DNA of 64,000 nt from Morella rubra (taxonomy: Eukaryota > Streptophyta > Magnoliopsida > Fagales > Myricaceae): NCBI GenBank assembly GCA_003952965.2, contig CM025850.1, positions 14,479,150 through 14,543,149 of the forward strand. Direction: 5' to 3'. The translations under genes and the position numbers were made by a program. Under the pieces are notes generated by a model, which was given only the letters and a program-made list of their open reading frames with translations, was not told where the DNA came from and did not search any database. Below, piece by piece: positions 1-11,827 of this stretch (the first letter of the stretch is position 1; the number at the start of each line of letters is the position of its first letter).

Positions 1-1290
1 CTTAATCTAGTCATCCATATGGCCAAAGGAACCCAGTGTTTTAGCCCCGGGATGGATACACATTAAGGGCAAATGAGAACGATAAAAAATCAATTTTATC
101 AGGAATTAAAAGTTCAGCAGACCAATAGACAGATTATATTATATGAACGAGATTATAACAATAGGTACCACAGATCAATTTATAGAAAGTATATGAGAAA
201 TGGCCAAAACAATTGATGCACTCTCACTAGGAAAAGAAAAATAAATAGGTGGATTAATTCAGAAGGTAAAACCAGAAGGATGTCCGACACTCAGCAAACC
301 TAGAAACACAAATTATATATATTGACCTCGAAAAACTTTCAAGTAGATTTGCTGCACCCTGACACAGAATGGTGGAGAAAATATAATAATAAACCTCTAC
401 TTTGACACCCCATACCTCAGGGATGCTAAGACTGGCTGTGGAAGTGGTATAAGCTACTTTAGCTTTGCTACCAGATCACAGAATGGTACGTACACTCTCA
501 AACGTGAAAAAACCCTCAAACCAAATTGGAAACTCAAGTTATTGTCGTTGTACTCATATAAGACGCTGCGAATAGACAGTAGGGACTCCTCTGTTCAAAA
601 GATATATATACGTACATTTATCTGAGCGTGTGTCTGTATGTCTGTATATATGTGCAAAAAATTATCTAGCACAACAAATCAGTTGGAAATAGAAAAGCAA
701 AAATCTAATCCATCACTCGTCAGGCACAATGTCTATCTTTAGCAAAAAAACCCAATGTCCTAACGTATCCTTCTAAATCTAAATGCCAAAGATAGAAAAA
801 GGTTGCAATGGCCCCGAAAGGAAGGAAAATAACCGAGAAAGGTGCACACAAATCAAATTTGGACACCTAAACATAGTCAAGTTACTCAAACTTTCTCAAA
901 TTAAACAACTAAATATCCCATCGATTTACTTTTGTTGCCCACAATTTCCAGTATAGGAGCAAAAACACACTCCAAAAACCACAACCGAGAAGTAACTTCC
1001 AACCTCCCCGCCCCCCGGGTTTTCAAACCAAATTTACCAAAGGACAGAACTCAAACAGTTACTCGTAGTCATTTTTCTTCAGCCACATTTGCTCGGCTAC
1101 GGAACAAGAAGTCACAACCACCCCACCATCTCAACCCGTAAAATGAAAAATAATTGAAACCCACCCCGGAAAAGATCTAGATCCTTGTGTATCAGACAAT
1201 GTTGCCCCCAACCGAAACAAAAACCCGATTAACACCGCATAAAAAGCCCCCCCCCCAAAAAAAAAAAAAAAAAACCAAAGCAAAACCCAC
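1..1290. other. Left-edge non-coding stretch, probably intron 1 of the minus-strand gene
   Basis: No exon could be recognised on either strand. It lies directly downstream (minus strand) of the proximal first exon that ends at 1291, so it is probably intron 1, with the rest of the gene beyond the window. It holds a homopolymer pair at about 1241-1274 (nine or more C, then about 17 A). This pair lies in the proximal duplicate and has no counterpart in the distal one. Confidence 0.4.
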
Positions 1291-1561
1291 CTTTGAACCT
1301 CGAATCGAGATCCAGATCCCCCCGATCTGCGAACTGAAGAAACGGGGGCAGCCAAAAAATAGCAGAGAGGAAAACAGCGGCAGAAAGCAGCAGGACCAAG
1401 AAGCATCGGAGCCCAGTGAGCCTCCGAACCCCACCAAAACACCAACACAAGCCACAATTACTACACCCACCACCGCCACACCACCGGGTCTGCGCATTCT
1501 GGTCTGACAACTCGGGCGCCACTCCGGCTGCCACTACCCGGTCGTCCTCGGCCTTTCCCAT
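1291..1561 (-). CDS. First exon (proximal copy) of a DUF7036-like membrane protein gene
   Basis: Minus-strand exon, 271 nt. The protein begins MGKAEDDRVVAAG at 1561; an in-frame ATG three codons upstream (1570) is the alternative start. After a hydrophilic stretch of about 45 residues comes one membrane segment containing VLLLSAAVFLSAIFWLPPFL, then an acidic DLDLDSRFK. The exon ends at a good donor (AAAG/GTGGGT, cut after 1291). The membrane segment followed by a DLDLD-R-FKG motif is what I recall from plant uncharacterised DUF7036 membrane proteins; this family call rests on memory of the motif, not a search. The remaining exons lie outside the window to the left. This copy is the one nearer to them, so it is the likelier exon in use. 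Function unknown. Confidence 0.55.
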
Positions 1562-2098
1562 AGTGACCACCGCAATGCAGCTTTCTCAAGTGGGTCGAGG
1601 TCCATCACCGATTTTCTCAACGGGGCCAGGCTTGCATGCACCCATTCCGTATTCCCTTTTGGGAGCAGAGAGAGAGATTGGTCTCAGTGTGCTTAAGATG
1701 TTTCGTGTGTATGTGTTCTTCCTTATATTTTTTTCAAATTCTTGAATATAATAAATAAATTAGGGTTTGAACGAGCAGAGGTGGAGAGATAGAGAGAGAG
1801 AGAGAGAGAGAGGCAACTTGAACTGCAAATGACAAGTACGGTCTTTTTAGTTATGAGATGGAAAGTTGTTTATCTGTATTTTGGGGTTTTGTTTTTTCTC
1901 TAAGAAATTTTGAAGAGAAAGACAAGGCAAGGACTAAAGGGTGGGGCCATGTATATTAAACTGCGCACTAATTGAGCACTAAAGGTTGGGGGTGGAAACC
2001 GTAGTCCCTGTGATTGTTTAATGGGAAACACTGACTGCATTTATAATCCACTGCGACTGTTTTCGACCCCACCAAAACACCAACACAAGCAAAACCAC

Positions 2099-2369
2099 CT
2101 TTTAACCTCGAATCGAGATCCAGATCCCCCCGATCTGCGAACTGAAGAAACGGGGGCAGCCAAAAAATAGCAGAGAGGAAAACAGCGGCAGAAAGCAGCA
2201 GGACCAAGAAGCATCGGAGCCCAGTGAGCCTCCGAACCCCACCAAAACACCAACACAAGCCACAATTACTACACCCACCACCGCCACACCACCGGGTCTG
2301 CGCATTCTGGTCTGACAACTCGGGCGCCACTCCGGCTGCCACTACCCGGTCGTCCTCGGCCTTTCCCAT
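2099..2369 (-). CDS. First exon (distal duplicate) of the same DUF7036-like gene
   Basis: Near-identical second copy of the exon at 1291-1561, also 271 nt, with the same MGKAEDD start (2369) and the same membrane segment. One visible difference is DSRLK in place of DSRFK before the donor (AAAAG/GTGG). Its own upstream region, with a GA tract and a run of promoter-like sequence, is duplicated with it. It could act as an alternative first exon spliced over the proximal copy, or be dead. An in-frame readthrough into the intron is open to 1968 but has no family support. Confidence 0.5.
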
Positions 2370-2878
2370 AGTGACCACCGCAATGCAGCTTTCTCAAGTG
2401 GGTCGAGGTCCATCACCGATTTTCTCAACGGGGCCAGGCTTGCATGCACCCATTCCGTATTCCCTTTTGGGAGCAGAGAGAGAGATTGGTCTCAGTGTGC
2501 TTAAGATGTTTCGTGTGTATGTGTTCTTCCTTATATTTTTTTCAAATTCTTGAATATAATAAATAAATTAGGGTTTGAACGAGCAGAGGTTGGAGAGATA
2601 GGAGAGAGAGAGAGAGAGAGAGGGTAACTTGAACTGCAAATGACAAGTACGGTCTTTTTAGTTATGAGATGGAAAGTTGTTTATCTGTATTTTGGGGTTT
2701 TGTTTTTTCTCTAAGAAATTTTGAAGAGAAAGACAAGGCAAGGACTAAAGGGTGGGGCCATGTATATTAAACTGCGCACTAATTGAGCACTAAAGGTTGG
2801 GGGTGGAAACCGTAGTCCCTGTGATTGTTTAATGGGAAACACTGACTGCATTTATAATCCACTGCGACTGTTTTCGAC

Positions 2879-3454
2879 TTAGACGGAGAAAATGTGGACT
2901 TTGAGACTCTGAGAGAGAGAGAGAGAGAGGTGATTGGCTTACGGCCGGTTTGAGAACATGCTTTGACAGTCCCCGATGTCTCCTCCTCCTCCTCCTACTC
3001 CTACTCCGGCTCTAAACAAAGGTTTCAAAAAGATGGAAGAATTGAAGTGGATAAGCTTGTCTATTTATTATTTGTATCACGGGCTTCTATTTAAAAATTA
3101 TCACTATTTTATTTGAATAGGTAAAATATTTATTTTGTTGAATATTTTTTTATGAGAGAAAATATAAATTTTATTAGAATTTTATGAAAAATTGTTAGAA
3201 TTTGTAGAAGAGTATTAAAATTATTAAATAACCACGGATTAGAAGTGAATTAGAGCAAGGGCCCCGTTTTATCTCACCTTAGAAAAAAAGAAAAAGAAAA
3301 GATAATCTAAGGAAATCGCTTAGCTGGCCACCTCGTTTTTCTCTTTTTAGGCGTAGTAGTCTTGGCTTTTATATATATATTTCCCCTTTTTTAGTCTCTA
3401 ATCTCTAGAGCTCTCAAACTTTTTTTTCTATCACAACAGCCCATTTAAATCCAA
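2879..3454. other. Intergenic, upstream of the duplicated block
   Basis: No gene seen. It carries a short GA tract (about 2910-2930), a CTC-rich tract (about 2980-3010) and otherwise AT-rich sequence. Relative to the minus-strand gene this is upstream flank. Confidence 0.5.
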
Positions 3455-3885
3455 GGTTTAATTACATTTTACACCTATATAGTTTGAGAGTTTTGACACT
3501 TACATCTCATTCTTTCAATTAATACATTTCACCCGCATTGTTCTGACTTATTTTGATTTGCACTTCTGTCAATTTATCGGTTATTTCGAACGGAAAAATC
3601 AACCACGTGCAAAACACGTGAGTGCAAAGTATCTCAAAAATAAAAGAACGGAGTACAAAGTGTTAGATCTCCAAACCACGTGAGTGCAAAGTGATTAAAT
3701 ATGGAGGCAAAAATAGCAAGTAACCAAGCAAACACGTGATTGAAGTTTTCGCTCGTTTAACGAATAATAAACTATGGTGCAACTCAAAAAATTCAGAACC
3801 ACATAGGTGAAATATGTCAAAATTAAAAGAAGGGGTGCAAAGTGTCAAACCCCTAAAAACAAAAGTACAAAGTATAATTAATCTA
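3455..3885. mobile_element. MITE-like foldback element
   Basis: The left end reads GGTTTAATTACATTTTACAC. The reverse complement of the right end reads GATTAATTATACTTTGTAC, and both continue into a TTTGACACTT block, so the arms are inverted copies. No coding capacity. Several CACGTG hexamers (G-box cores) lie inside, near 3604, 3616, 3677 and 3733. No clean target-site duplication was found, so the exact ends are approximate. Confidence 0.6.
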
Positions 3886-4592
3886 ATTTCAAGTAAAAAA
3901 TTATGCTGGTTTCGTTACATTTTCAAAATAAAATAAATAATTAGTTGCATTTGAAGATCTGGACATGCATGTGTATGTTTCTGTCATTTCGAAGGATATG
4001 ATGACACATGGAACGGAGGTACAAATGTTAGATCGTGCTGTTTTTTGGAGGTGTGCCGAGTGATCGTGTTCAATTTTGAGGTCCGTGATGCTTGTAAGAA
4101 GTTGGTTAATGGCTAATTGGTTACCTGGTTTAGTGTTAGCACTTGTTGCTGGAAAAACACTGGAATAAATGCAGGAAATATTAATTTTTTGCTAGTTACA
4201 TGCGGGTGATTGTGTTGTAAATGGAAGTCCGTGATGCTTAGTTTTTTTTTTTTTTTTCAAAAGGGTGTTAGACTTGATGCAAAAAAGCTGGAGGAGATAT
4301 GTAGCTCTTTTGCCTATTACATGAAGTGATGCATTCAGATCTGGAAAAAAAAAAAGAGTTAAAAAAAAAAAGCTAGAGAAAGCTGTATGTTTAATTAAAT
4401 AGTGGATGTGAAGCATACTTTCATAAAATTGTAGATTAAATAATTGATGGATTGATACCGTGTAATAATAGCATATAACATGATTATATGTGTTCAGTTC
4501 TTGCATATTTCATCTCTGGACATGTGCGTTTATGAGTTAAGAAAAAGTAGGTAAAAGCTAATTATGTGGTAAAGAAACAAAAATAATGCCTT
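3886..4592. other. Intergenic, nothing recognised
   Basis: AT-rich with poly(A)/poly(T) runs near 4243 and 4345. No gene, RNA or repeat boundary seen. Confidence 0.4.
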
Positions 4593-4917
4593 CTAATTAT
4601 TGACATTTTACACTATAAACTATCAATTTCGTTACATTTCGCCCATCAACTACTAACCATTCACATTTTACACTCCCAACAGTTAATTTGGACGAAAATG
4701 TCTATTTTGATTTAGTAAAATGACGAATTTATCTCATAAAAAATACAATTATAAAAATAGTATAAAAGTAAAATTGTTATTTCACTGAACTAAAATAGCA
4801 ATTTTCATCCAAATTAACAATTGAGGGTGTAAAGCATAAACTATTGGTAGTTGAGGGACAAAATATAATGAAATTGATAGTGCAGGATGCAAAGTGTCAG
4901 AACTCCAATAATTTAGA
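4593..4917. mobile_element. MITE with long (~130 bp) imperfect inverted arms
   Basis: The left arm starts CTAATTATTGACATTTTAC. The reverse complement of the right arm starts CTAAATTATTGGAGTTCTGAC. Shared internal blocks such as ACTATCAATTTC, CAACTAC and GTTAATTTGGA sit in the same order in both arms, so nearly the whole 325 bp can fold on itself. No open frame. The class is not decided because no target-site duplication is clear. Confidence 0.7.
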
Positions 4918-5344
4918 AAGCAAACATACTAAACTCAATAAACTGCGAAAGAAAATGTAAATTGGGAAAAAAAAAATTTCTAAAGGCTATGAAAATATGT
5001 TCTGTTATAATCATATCCTATATATATATACACACACACACGCTCTCAATGGAATGAATTAACAAAAGCTCAAGTAGCTCAAAATGAATTTTTTTTTTAT
5101 AAAAAAAATGGAATTTCGAGCTTTTATATACTTGCTTAAACCGAATTGTCTCAGGACCTAGTTAATAAATTGAAAACTTACCACTTTTGTGTAATTTAGC
5201 ATTTAGAGTAGAATTACTTATTAATAAATCAGTAGCTAAAGTGGTTGGTAACAAACGAGAAAGAAAATAAAAGAAAGAGAGCTTGCAAGAAAAAGAGGGA
5301 ATGTACACGCAACCAAGTTTCAATGAGGGAAATAATTTTGTGAA
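4918..5344. other. Intergenic, nothing recognised
   Basis: AT-rich sequence with a short TA/CA microsatellite near 5020-5043. No feature supported. Confidence 0.4.
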
Positions 5345-8300
5345 TGTCACGCCCTGTACTTGTATTAACCTCTAAGTGTAAAAAATAGCGAGATTACGAC
5401 ACGTAGTTATCTTGATGTTAAATAGATCCTAAAGAGTCCTAAGAAAGGTAAGAGTGTGAATCTTTAAGAAAATTGGTAAATTAGGTTTTATAGAGTTTAA
5501 AACATTAGAATGGTAAATGTTGATCATTGCTTATTAACAACAGAAGAATTGCAAAATTCAGAAGTTATGGAGGTAGGAGATATAGTCATGGTAAACTATA
5601 AGTACCATTTACAACGATTTTAAGCAAAAGTGGTCGTAATACAAAGGGTGATCATTCCAAAAGCTCATTATAGACTATCTACCAAGATATAAACAAAAAT
5701 AAAAAATAAACAACTAAATAGGAGTCCATAAATACAACATCCAAAATAACTACTAGGTAATAATCCTACATGTCATCATTAGTGCCTGTGAGGTCAATTA
5801 CATCGTTAGCCAACATCGTCTCTACAGAATCTGCCGGTATATTAGGAAACCAAGAGCAAGGTGGGGTAGTCGGGGGTACATCCTTCGATAACTAGTAGTA
5901 GCAATGTTCAACTATCACTTCATAGGTAACTAACACCCATACCCATATGTGCACCAACAGGATGTACGGGTCAAAGTCATACGTCTGGTAGTTCTTGAAC
6001 ACCCTCATCTTCTGGTAATTATTAAAATACAGGTACATGCACCAAAAGAAGAAATATGAATGAGTTTTAAGGACTAAGTAAGGTCGAGGAGGGGGAAACA
6101 TGGCAATAATAATCTAACATAAAGTAGGTACGGAAAATAATATGCAATTAAACAATTCAAACATATGATGCACATGCGATAATGCATCTCTGACAGTCCC
6201 CGACTAACAATTCCCATGAGATGTCCACAAATCCATCCACTGTTTGACCCTCAGAGATAAGGTTGTGCCTCCCACTCCCCTTCCACTGGGATAGTCCCTT
6301 GTTAACCCACACACCAGGATGAATTTAATGCGAAGCACTCCATTGCTTCCTGCCTATAACAGGCCACCCACTAACCCTGTCAATGATGGTTGCACATCTC
6401 CTCAAAAGTGATCGGTACCATCACAAGAATATTCTTTCCAATAACCAAGCTGTCACGCCCCGTGCCAGTACTTACCCCTAGGCTCTCCTATAGTAATGGA
6501 ATGCACACAAGCGGGGATTACGGCACGAATATCCAAACAGGTGGAATAAACAAGGGAGGGGCGTTACATAGGACCATCTAAATGTTCATAGTGTTTAAAG
6601 TATGACATTCAAATAAAATCAAAAAGACTTCCACATAACATGCCAAATCTTACAAAACTCATTAGATTTATTTTACCACTACTCATAATTTCTGTTAATA
6701 AAAGAAATAGGGTCTCATAGCCGATTATTATATCTAGACGATGGATTGGGCTAGCAAACCCAATCTTGGTTACTTAATCTTTTAAGTTTTGAGTTTATGG
6801 GCTTTGGCTTCCAAAGTAGGCCCTATTTGGCCTTTACGCTCTTAGATTTCTTTTATAACTTTTCTCTATATTCCACTTTTGTTAATTTATTAATTAATTA
6901 ATAATCTAATCATAAAACATTTGAACCTTTAGAGTTTTTCCAAAAAATTGTTTTTAGTATCTAAATATTTTTCCTTACCAAATTTTAGGTCTTAAAAGCC
7001 ATTTTCTCTTTATGGGCCCCTTTTTGATCTAAATGAGCCTCTATTTATTTATAATTATTTTTCTTTTGTTCCCAAACTAGGATCTGTTCTTTGAGCCTAA
7101 ATACAAGTGTTAAGAAAATATTGTACAAGCTCTCTATTTTTTATTAAAGGTTAGTTTAGGTCCTTTGGTTAATGGGCTCGATATAGGACCTTTATGAGCC
7201 TTGTGTTTTGTGCCCTTATTAATTTGGATTAGGCTCAAATTTTCACTATAACTTCCTTATTTTATTCTTAACATTGTCATAAACCCATTTTTTTACATTT
7301 AGACTTTTCTATCCCTACCTTTTCCTAAAATGTTGGAACTGCCCCTAATGGCTCATAAGGGCATTTCTGTCATTTTCCTTCATCTTTTTCCTTTGAATTT
7401 TTAGGGTTAGTCTAGGTCACTTAAAAATACATATCTGAAAAGCTTCATGTCCAGATGACACAGATTCGCATATTCAATAATGCATTTACTAACCAAACAT
7501 TGTGAAAAGGTTGAAAATATGTATGCATGTCTTTCTCTCTCTCTAAATCATGTATATATGCGATCTTTTACACATTTTTGGTCCTTGAAATTATTTGAAA
7601 CATGTTGACACATAATAAATCACCAACTGAGCACATCAAAGTGAACTAGGTCTCAAAATATCAAACTTTTTTTTTCAAATAAAACCTCATTCGCCTCTCT
7701 CTAGCCAAAACTGTGGCCTATCTTAATCCATTTTGAGCTTCTTTGGTCACTGACCATGACCCATATTATCTCAAATCATTGTTTGCATCATAGCATTATA
7801 ACAGTACATAGAAATCAACCAAATCATCATACAAAGAGAACAACTTCTAACCTTTTTTTTCTCCATTTGTTTTTCATAGAACCCTTTTATTACCTTAAAC
7901 ATAACATCCAAACAATATCTGTCATAGAACTCTCATTAAACAACATGTACAAATTCAAAAGTATTGTAAAAATCATTCAACAACCACACAACACCCCATA
8001 ATCCAACCAACGTGAACTACCCTTACCTTCTCTTGTTTGAATCATTTTTTTTTTAGTTGTAAAAGTTCCTAAAAAAAATGACAGCATGTTAGCATTAGGG
8101 AGAAATGGAGAAGATGAAATCTAGAGGGGAAAAATGGAGGAGATTTCTCCATGGTCGGAAACCTTACCTTTTTTTTTTCTCCTTCTCCTCTTTTTTTTTT
8201 TCTTTTTTTTCTTCTTCCTTCTTCTTTATTTCACACGTCACTCTCTTCTCTAGCTCTCCTTAAACTTAGCTCTCTCTCTCTCTCTCTCTCTAATTCTCTC

Positions 8301-8734
8301 TCTTTGGCTAAAAAAATGAACTCTTGCTTCTCTTTCCTCTATTTAAATCCTAGGTCAACCCAAAGTTAAATTGTAGAGTTAAATGCTAGGGTTAATGCTA
8401 TGTCTAGGGTTAAATGATTATGGCAATTTTCACAAACTGAAGCAATATCAACTATTGGCTTGGGCGGCAAAATTGGCAGATTTTGCCAAGTGTCATAAAG
8501 CCACATTAATCCTCATTTATTGCCCCATTTAGGTAAAAAGAACTCTTAATTGGCCCACCCTAGCAATTAATTGTGGGCTTGTCTCTTGCTTTGCTTTTAG
8601 GCCCAAATCTCACTATCCAAATCCACCATTCATTTTATTTAACTTAGAAGATTACATACTAACATTAGTTACAAAATTCACTCAATAAGCTTAACAAAAC
8701 AAGTTTAGGAAAATCAAACGGGAGAGGTATTACA
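5345..8734 (-). mobile_element. Probable LTR remnant, Ty3/gypsy-like, with a second nested terminus
   Basis: The block begins TGTCACGCCCTGTAC and ends GGGAGAGGTATTACA, i.e. TG...CA with inverted ends. It is flanked by GTGAA (5340-5344) and ATGAA (8735-8739), a 4-of-5 match. A second, related start (TGTCACGCCCCGTGCC) occurs at 6451 and a second end (GGGGCGTTACA) at 6568, so two insertions or a rearranged copy may be layered here. A CT-rich stretch at about 8168-8310 next to CTATTTAAATCC (8338-8349) would be a TATA box and GA-rich leader on the minus strand. No gag or pol frame is seen inside. The superfamily call is an inference from the terminal sequence only. Confidence 0.5.
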
Positions 8735-9259
8735 ATGAATAATGTAATTTGCATTCCAAAATGACTCTACAAAGGGGTAGCTAACATATTAATATATGGT
8801 CTATTCAAAGAATCTCTGAAAATATTTAGAATAAAAAAGATATTGAGGATAATCCCATACATCTTGCGATTTGCTTGATTTAAATGACATTGTTTAGAAT
8901 GGTACAAACATCTTAGCTACTTGATGAAATGTTCTATTTGATTAGTTGACATAATCCATACTAGCCATTTTATTATAAGACTAGTGTTTGAATTGAAGAA
9001 AGAATGTAAAGGGAAGTGTCTATGACGTAATGAAATTGATGTTGGAACTGCTATATGGTTAATTTTTTTGTCCTCTCTAGGTGCTGTAAAATGATAAGTG
9101 TTAGAAAAATGTTTATTGAAATAATAACCAATAAAGTGTTGAATCTATAAATCAAATAATCAAACTAGTGCATGTTGAAATTTTGTATTCGGTAGAAAAA
9201 TTAATGGACGGAAATATCATATAGTGCATATTGTTGAAATAAATAATGGTCCTGTCCTC
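8735..9259. other. Intergenic, nothing recognised
   Basis: AT-rich spacer between two LTRs. No gene or repeat structure seen. Confidence 0.4.
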
Positions 9260-10509
9260 TCTACTGTCCCAGATAATAACCTAAAGGGGGTGAATTGAGT
9301 TTATCCTTTCTAATAAAAACGAATAAAACGTAGATTTGAAAGTTTACTAAAAACCATTTAAAATGAAGAACAATAAATGATAGCAATAAAATAAGGGAGT
9401 AAAGGAAGAGAGATGACACCGCGATTTTTAGATGGTTCGGCCAAGACTTGCCTATGTCCACCCTCAAGGCTATTACCTTCTTTGGGCTTCTCTACTATAG
9501 TCCAAAAGTGTCTACAACTTAGCTTCCAGTGCTAAGTAACCGTTACAAGAGCTTTCCTGAGTTCACTCTTCAACTCATACACAAATCTCAAAGCCTATGA
9601 GATTTCTTCTATTCTCATGAGTAGGCCCAAGTATATTCCACACTTAAAGGTTTTTCAAAGTTTAAAGATAGGAATGAATAAACAATAGCTCTCAAAGCTA
9701 GATCAGCAAAAAAAAGCTCAATAAATAGCTACAAGACAAGATCTGATAGTGATGGCAGCAAGGTAGCAGATCTCTTGGGAAACATGTAGCTCTTTCTTTT
9801 GCGTTTTTCTCTCTCTTTTAGAGGCTAGGTCAAGATTGATAATTAGGTGAGGCAAAAGATGTGCAAAAGATATTTTTGTCCCTTCCTAAGGTTGTCTTTA
9901 TAAGTCTTCAGTCTTAGGGAGCTCCAAAAGCTTCTTTGGAATGTTGGAGAGGTGCCCTGAGTGTCATAACATCTTTTCGCTTGTTGAGTCATCGTTTTAA
10001 AATAGAGTTCCTGCAACATGTGTCGATACATATATGCTTATGTGTCGACACCATCTTTGAGTTTAGAACTAACTCGCTGGTGCCTGTGGCATGTGTCGAC
10101 ACTTCCTTCACCATGTGTCGACACTATCTTCTTATGTATCGACACTGTATTTCTCCTGTGTTGACACCATCAAAATTGTATTCTGGCAGTGTGCTATGTG
10201 CCGACACCATGTCAACCAAGTGTCGACACCACCTTGGCAGATAGAGTTTTTTAATGCTTTTTGATATGCAATCCTTTCCATTTCACACTAAAACTCATAC
10301 AATGAAAAATATCATAATTTAGGTGCATGCCATGGTGTTTAAATCAAATATAAGGCATAATGAATTAAGAGAGATATAAATATAATTGAGTACTTTCGAT
10401 TGAATAGTGGATTGACAACCACGTATTCTAAAAATACTCCAAAACTATTTTGTTACTTGTTATCATCAAAATCAAGTTAGATAGCTCAAGGAGCAACCTT
10501 GGGCTAACA
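9260..10509 (-). mobile_element. Copia-family LTR (copy A), minus orientation, probably solo
   Basis: Read on the minus strand it begins TGTTAGCCCAAGGTTG (at 10509) and soon has ATTTTGATGATAACAA, exactly as the plus-strand LTR at 12658 does. Near its far end it shares the block for CCTTGAGGGTGGACATAGGC and a closing AATTCACCCCC. A minus-strand TATA-like motif sits at about 9897-9906. No internal coding region adjoins it, so it looks like a solo LTR. The low-coordinate end is approximate: TG at 9232 is an alternative, but neither choice gives a 5-bp target-site duplication. Confidence 0.75.
10017..10230. promoter_or_regulatory. Cluster of eight GTGTCGACAC-type palindromes in the LTR U3
   Basis: Eight close variants of the palindrome GTGTCGACAC occur in about 210 bp, near 10020, 10041, 10095, 10114, 10137, 10160, 10197 and 10218. 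They are irregularly spaced and lie upstream (minus strand) of the TATA-like motif. The related LTR at 12658 has a cluster at the same relative place. This arrangement suggests transcription-factor sites in the LTR promoter; the factor is unknown. Confidence 0.55.
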
Positions 10510-10660
10510 GTAGTAAAATAGAATTCAACAAGTGAAACAAAGTCTGTTTAAATGTTATCATTGTTACTTAGCATATATTAGAACAAGATGGTTGTTAAAC
10601 ATGTAGAATTTTATTTTTCATAGTTTTCTCTTGTCAAGCATGATGATGTATGTTTATGGA

Positions 10661-11539
10661 TAGGGGTGGGCATTTTTCCGCCGGTACCGGAATTTTGGTT
10701 CTGGTACCGGTTTCGACAACTGCTCGGAATCGAAGCCGGTAGGGTATATGGCCAAGTACCGGAACTGGAACCGATATCGGTACTTCTGCCCGAAATTTTG
10801 ATACCGGCTTTTTTCTTAAAAAAATATATTATAACCAAAACTGTGCGTTTTGGTCTAGGGTTACATCTTAACCCCTCCCCCCCGGCCGTGACAGTTTCAT
10901 TTCTCTCCTCTCCTCTCTAATCTCTCACCTCTCTCACCTCCTCCTCCTCCGCTCTCTTAGTTCTCACCCTTTCTTACTGTGACTGAGTCATATTACAGCA
11001 TTGCTCTCTCGCCTCTCTCTCTCTGACCTCTATCTCTCAGTTCTCACTCTCTCTTCTTTTTCAGCTCTCTTAATTCTCACTCTCTCTTCTCTCTCAACTC
11101 TCTCACTCTCTCTGATCTCCATGGCTAACGGCCCACAAAGTGCTAGCATCACAGTATTACGCCTCTCTGCCGACGCCGCCTCTCTCTCAGCAAATTTCAC
11201 TAATTTTTTCATTTTTATTTGTTGTGAATTTGTTTATTGTAATTTGTGTAACTATGTTTGGATTTAGATTTTATCATTTTGGAATTTGGATAGGAGCGGT
11301 CATTTTGTGAATTTGTTTATCGTGGATTTATTGTGAATCTCTTTTCTCTCACCTCTCTGATCTCTCTTTTTTTAAAAAATAGACCAAATAATTCATATCG
11401 AAATTCTGGCATCCGTTACCGGGATAGAATTCCAGCAGTTGCAGAACCAGAACCGGATGCCAAAATAGGCATCAGGTTCTTACTAGCACTGAAGCTGAAA
11501 TTTCAAATTCGACTTCATTACTACCGTTACCCAGCCCTA
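10661..11539. mobile_element. Non-autonomous hAT element with perfect 8-bp TSD
   Basis: The 879-bp element starts TAGGGGTGGGCA and ends TTACCCAGCCCTA; the reverse complement of the end is TAGGGCTGGGTAA, giving an imperfect terminal inverted repeat. It is flanked by identical 8-bp direct repeats TTTATGGA (10653-10660 and 11540-11547), the TSD length of hAT elements. Both ends carry the GGTACCGGAA-like repeats (10680-10800, 11395-11460) common in plant hAT derivatives. The middle is CT-rich and has no transposase. Confidence 0.88.
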
Positions 11540-11827
11540 TTTATGGATTTGGAAATGTAATGTAAAGAGGATTGGAATGAATCAACAACGTGTATTTTAG
11601 ATCTAATGAGCCTCCCGTTTGCCTGCTACTAGTTCTCATGAGCCTCACCTTGGCATCTGGTTCTTACTAGCACTGAAGCCGAAATTTCAAATTCGACTTC
11701 ATTACTACCGTTACCCAGCCCTATTTATGGATTTGGAAATGTAATGTAAAGAGGATTGGAATGAATCAACAACGTGTATTTTAGATCTAATGAGCCTCCC
11801 GTTTGCCTGCTACTAGTTCTCATGAGC
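11460..11827. repeat. 184-bp tandem duplication of the hAT 3' end and flank
   Basis: Two nearly identical units with an offset of 184 bp (about 11460-11643 and 11644-11827). Each includes the hAT right terminus, the TTTATGGA target-site copy and about 95 bp of flank ending CTCATGAGC. The few differences are near the start of the unit (GAAGCTGAA against GAAGCCGAA). The duplication happened after the hAT insertion. Confidence 0.9.

Larger units (their letters stand above)
1281..2878. repeat. Tandem duplication, two ~790-bp units, offset about 810 bp
   Basis: Unit 1 spans about 1281-2067 and unit 2 about 2089-2878. They are almost identical: the shared block starts with the exon donor region and ends with the same TTTTCGAC. 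The offset is 808 at one end and 811 at the other, explained by small insertions around the GA tract (1790-1812 against 2600-2622). Each unit holds a first exon, its 5' leader and putative promoter. At the join (2068-2090) a short CCCCACCAAAACACCAACAC string matches one inside each unit (about 1427-1446), which suggests slippage or unequal exchange at a short repeat. Confidence 0.9.

Noticed and set aside
1416..1745. Plus-strand 109-codon frame, repeated identically at 2224-2553
   Set aside because: Antisense shadow of the duplicated first exon and leader.
9936..10244. 102-codon frame with repeated CVDT/CRHH residues
   Set aside because: Produced by the palindrome cluster of the LTR; not conserved as protein in the sister LTR.
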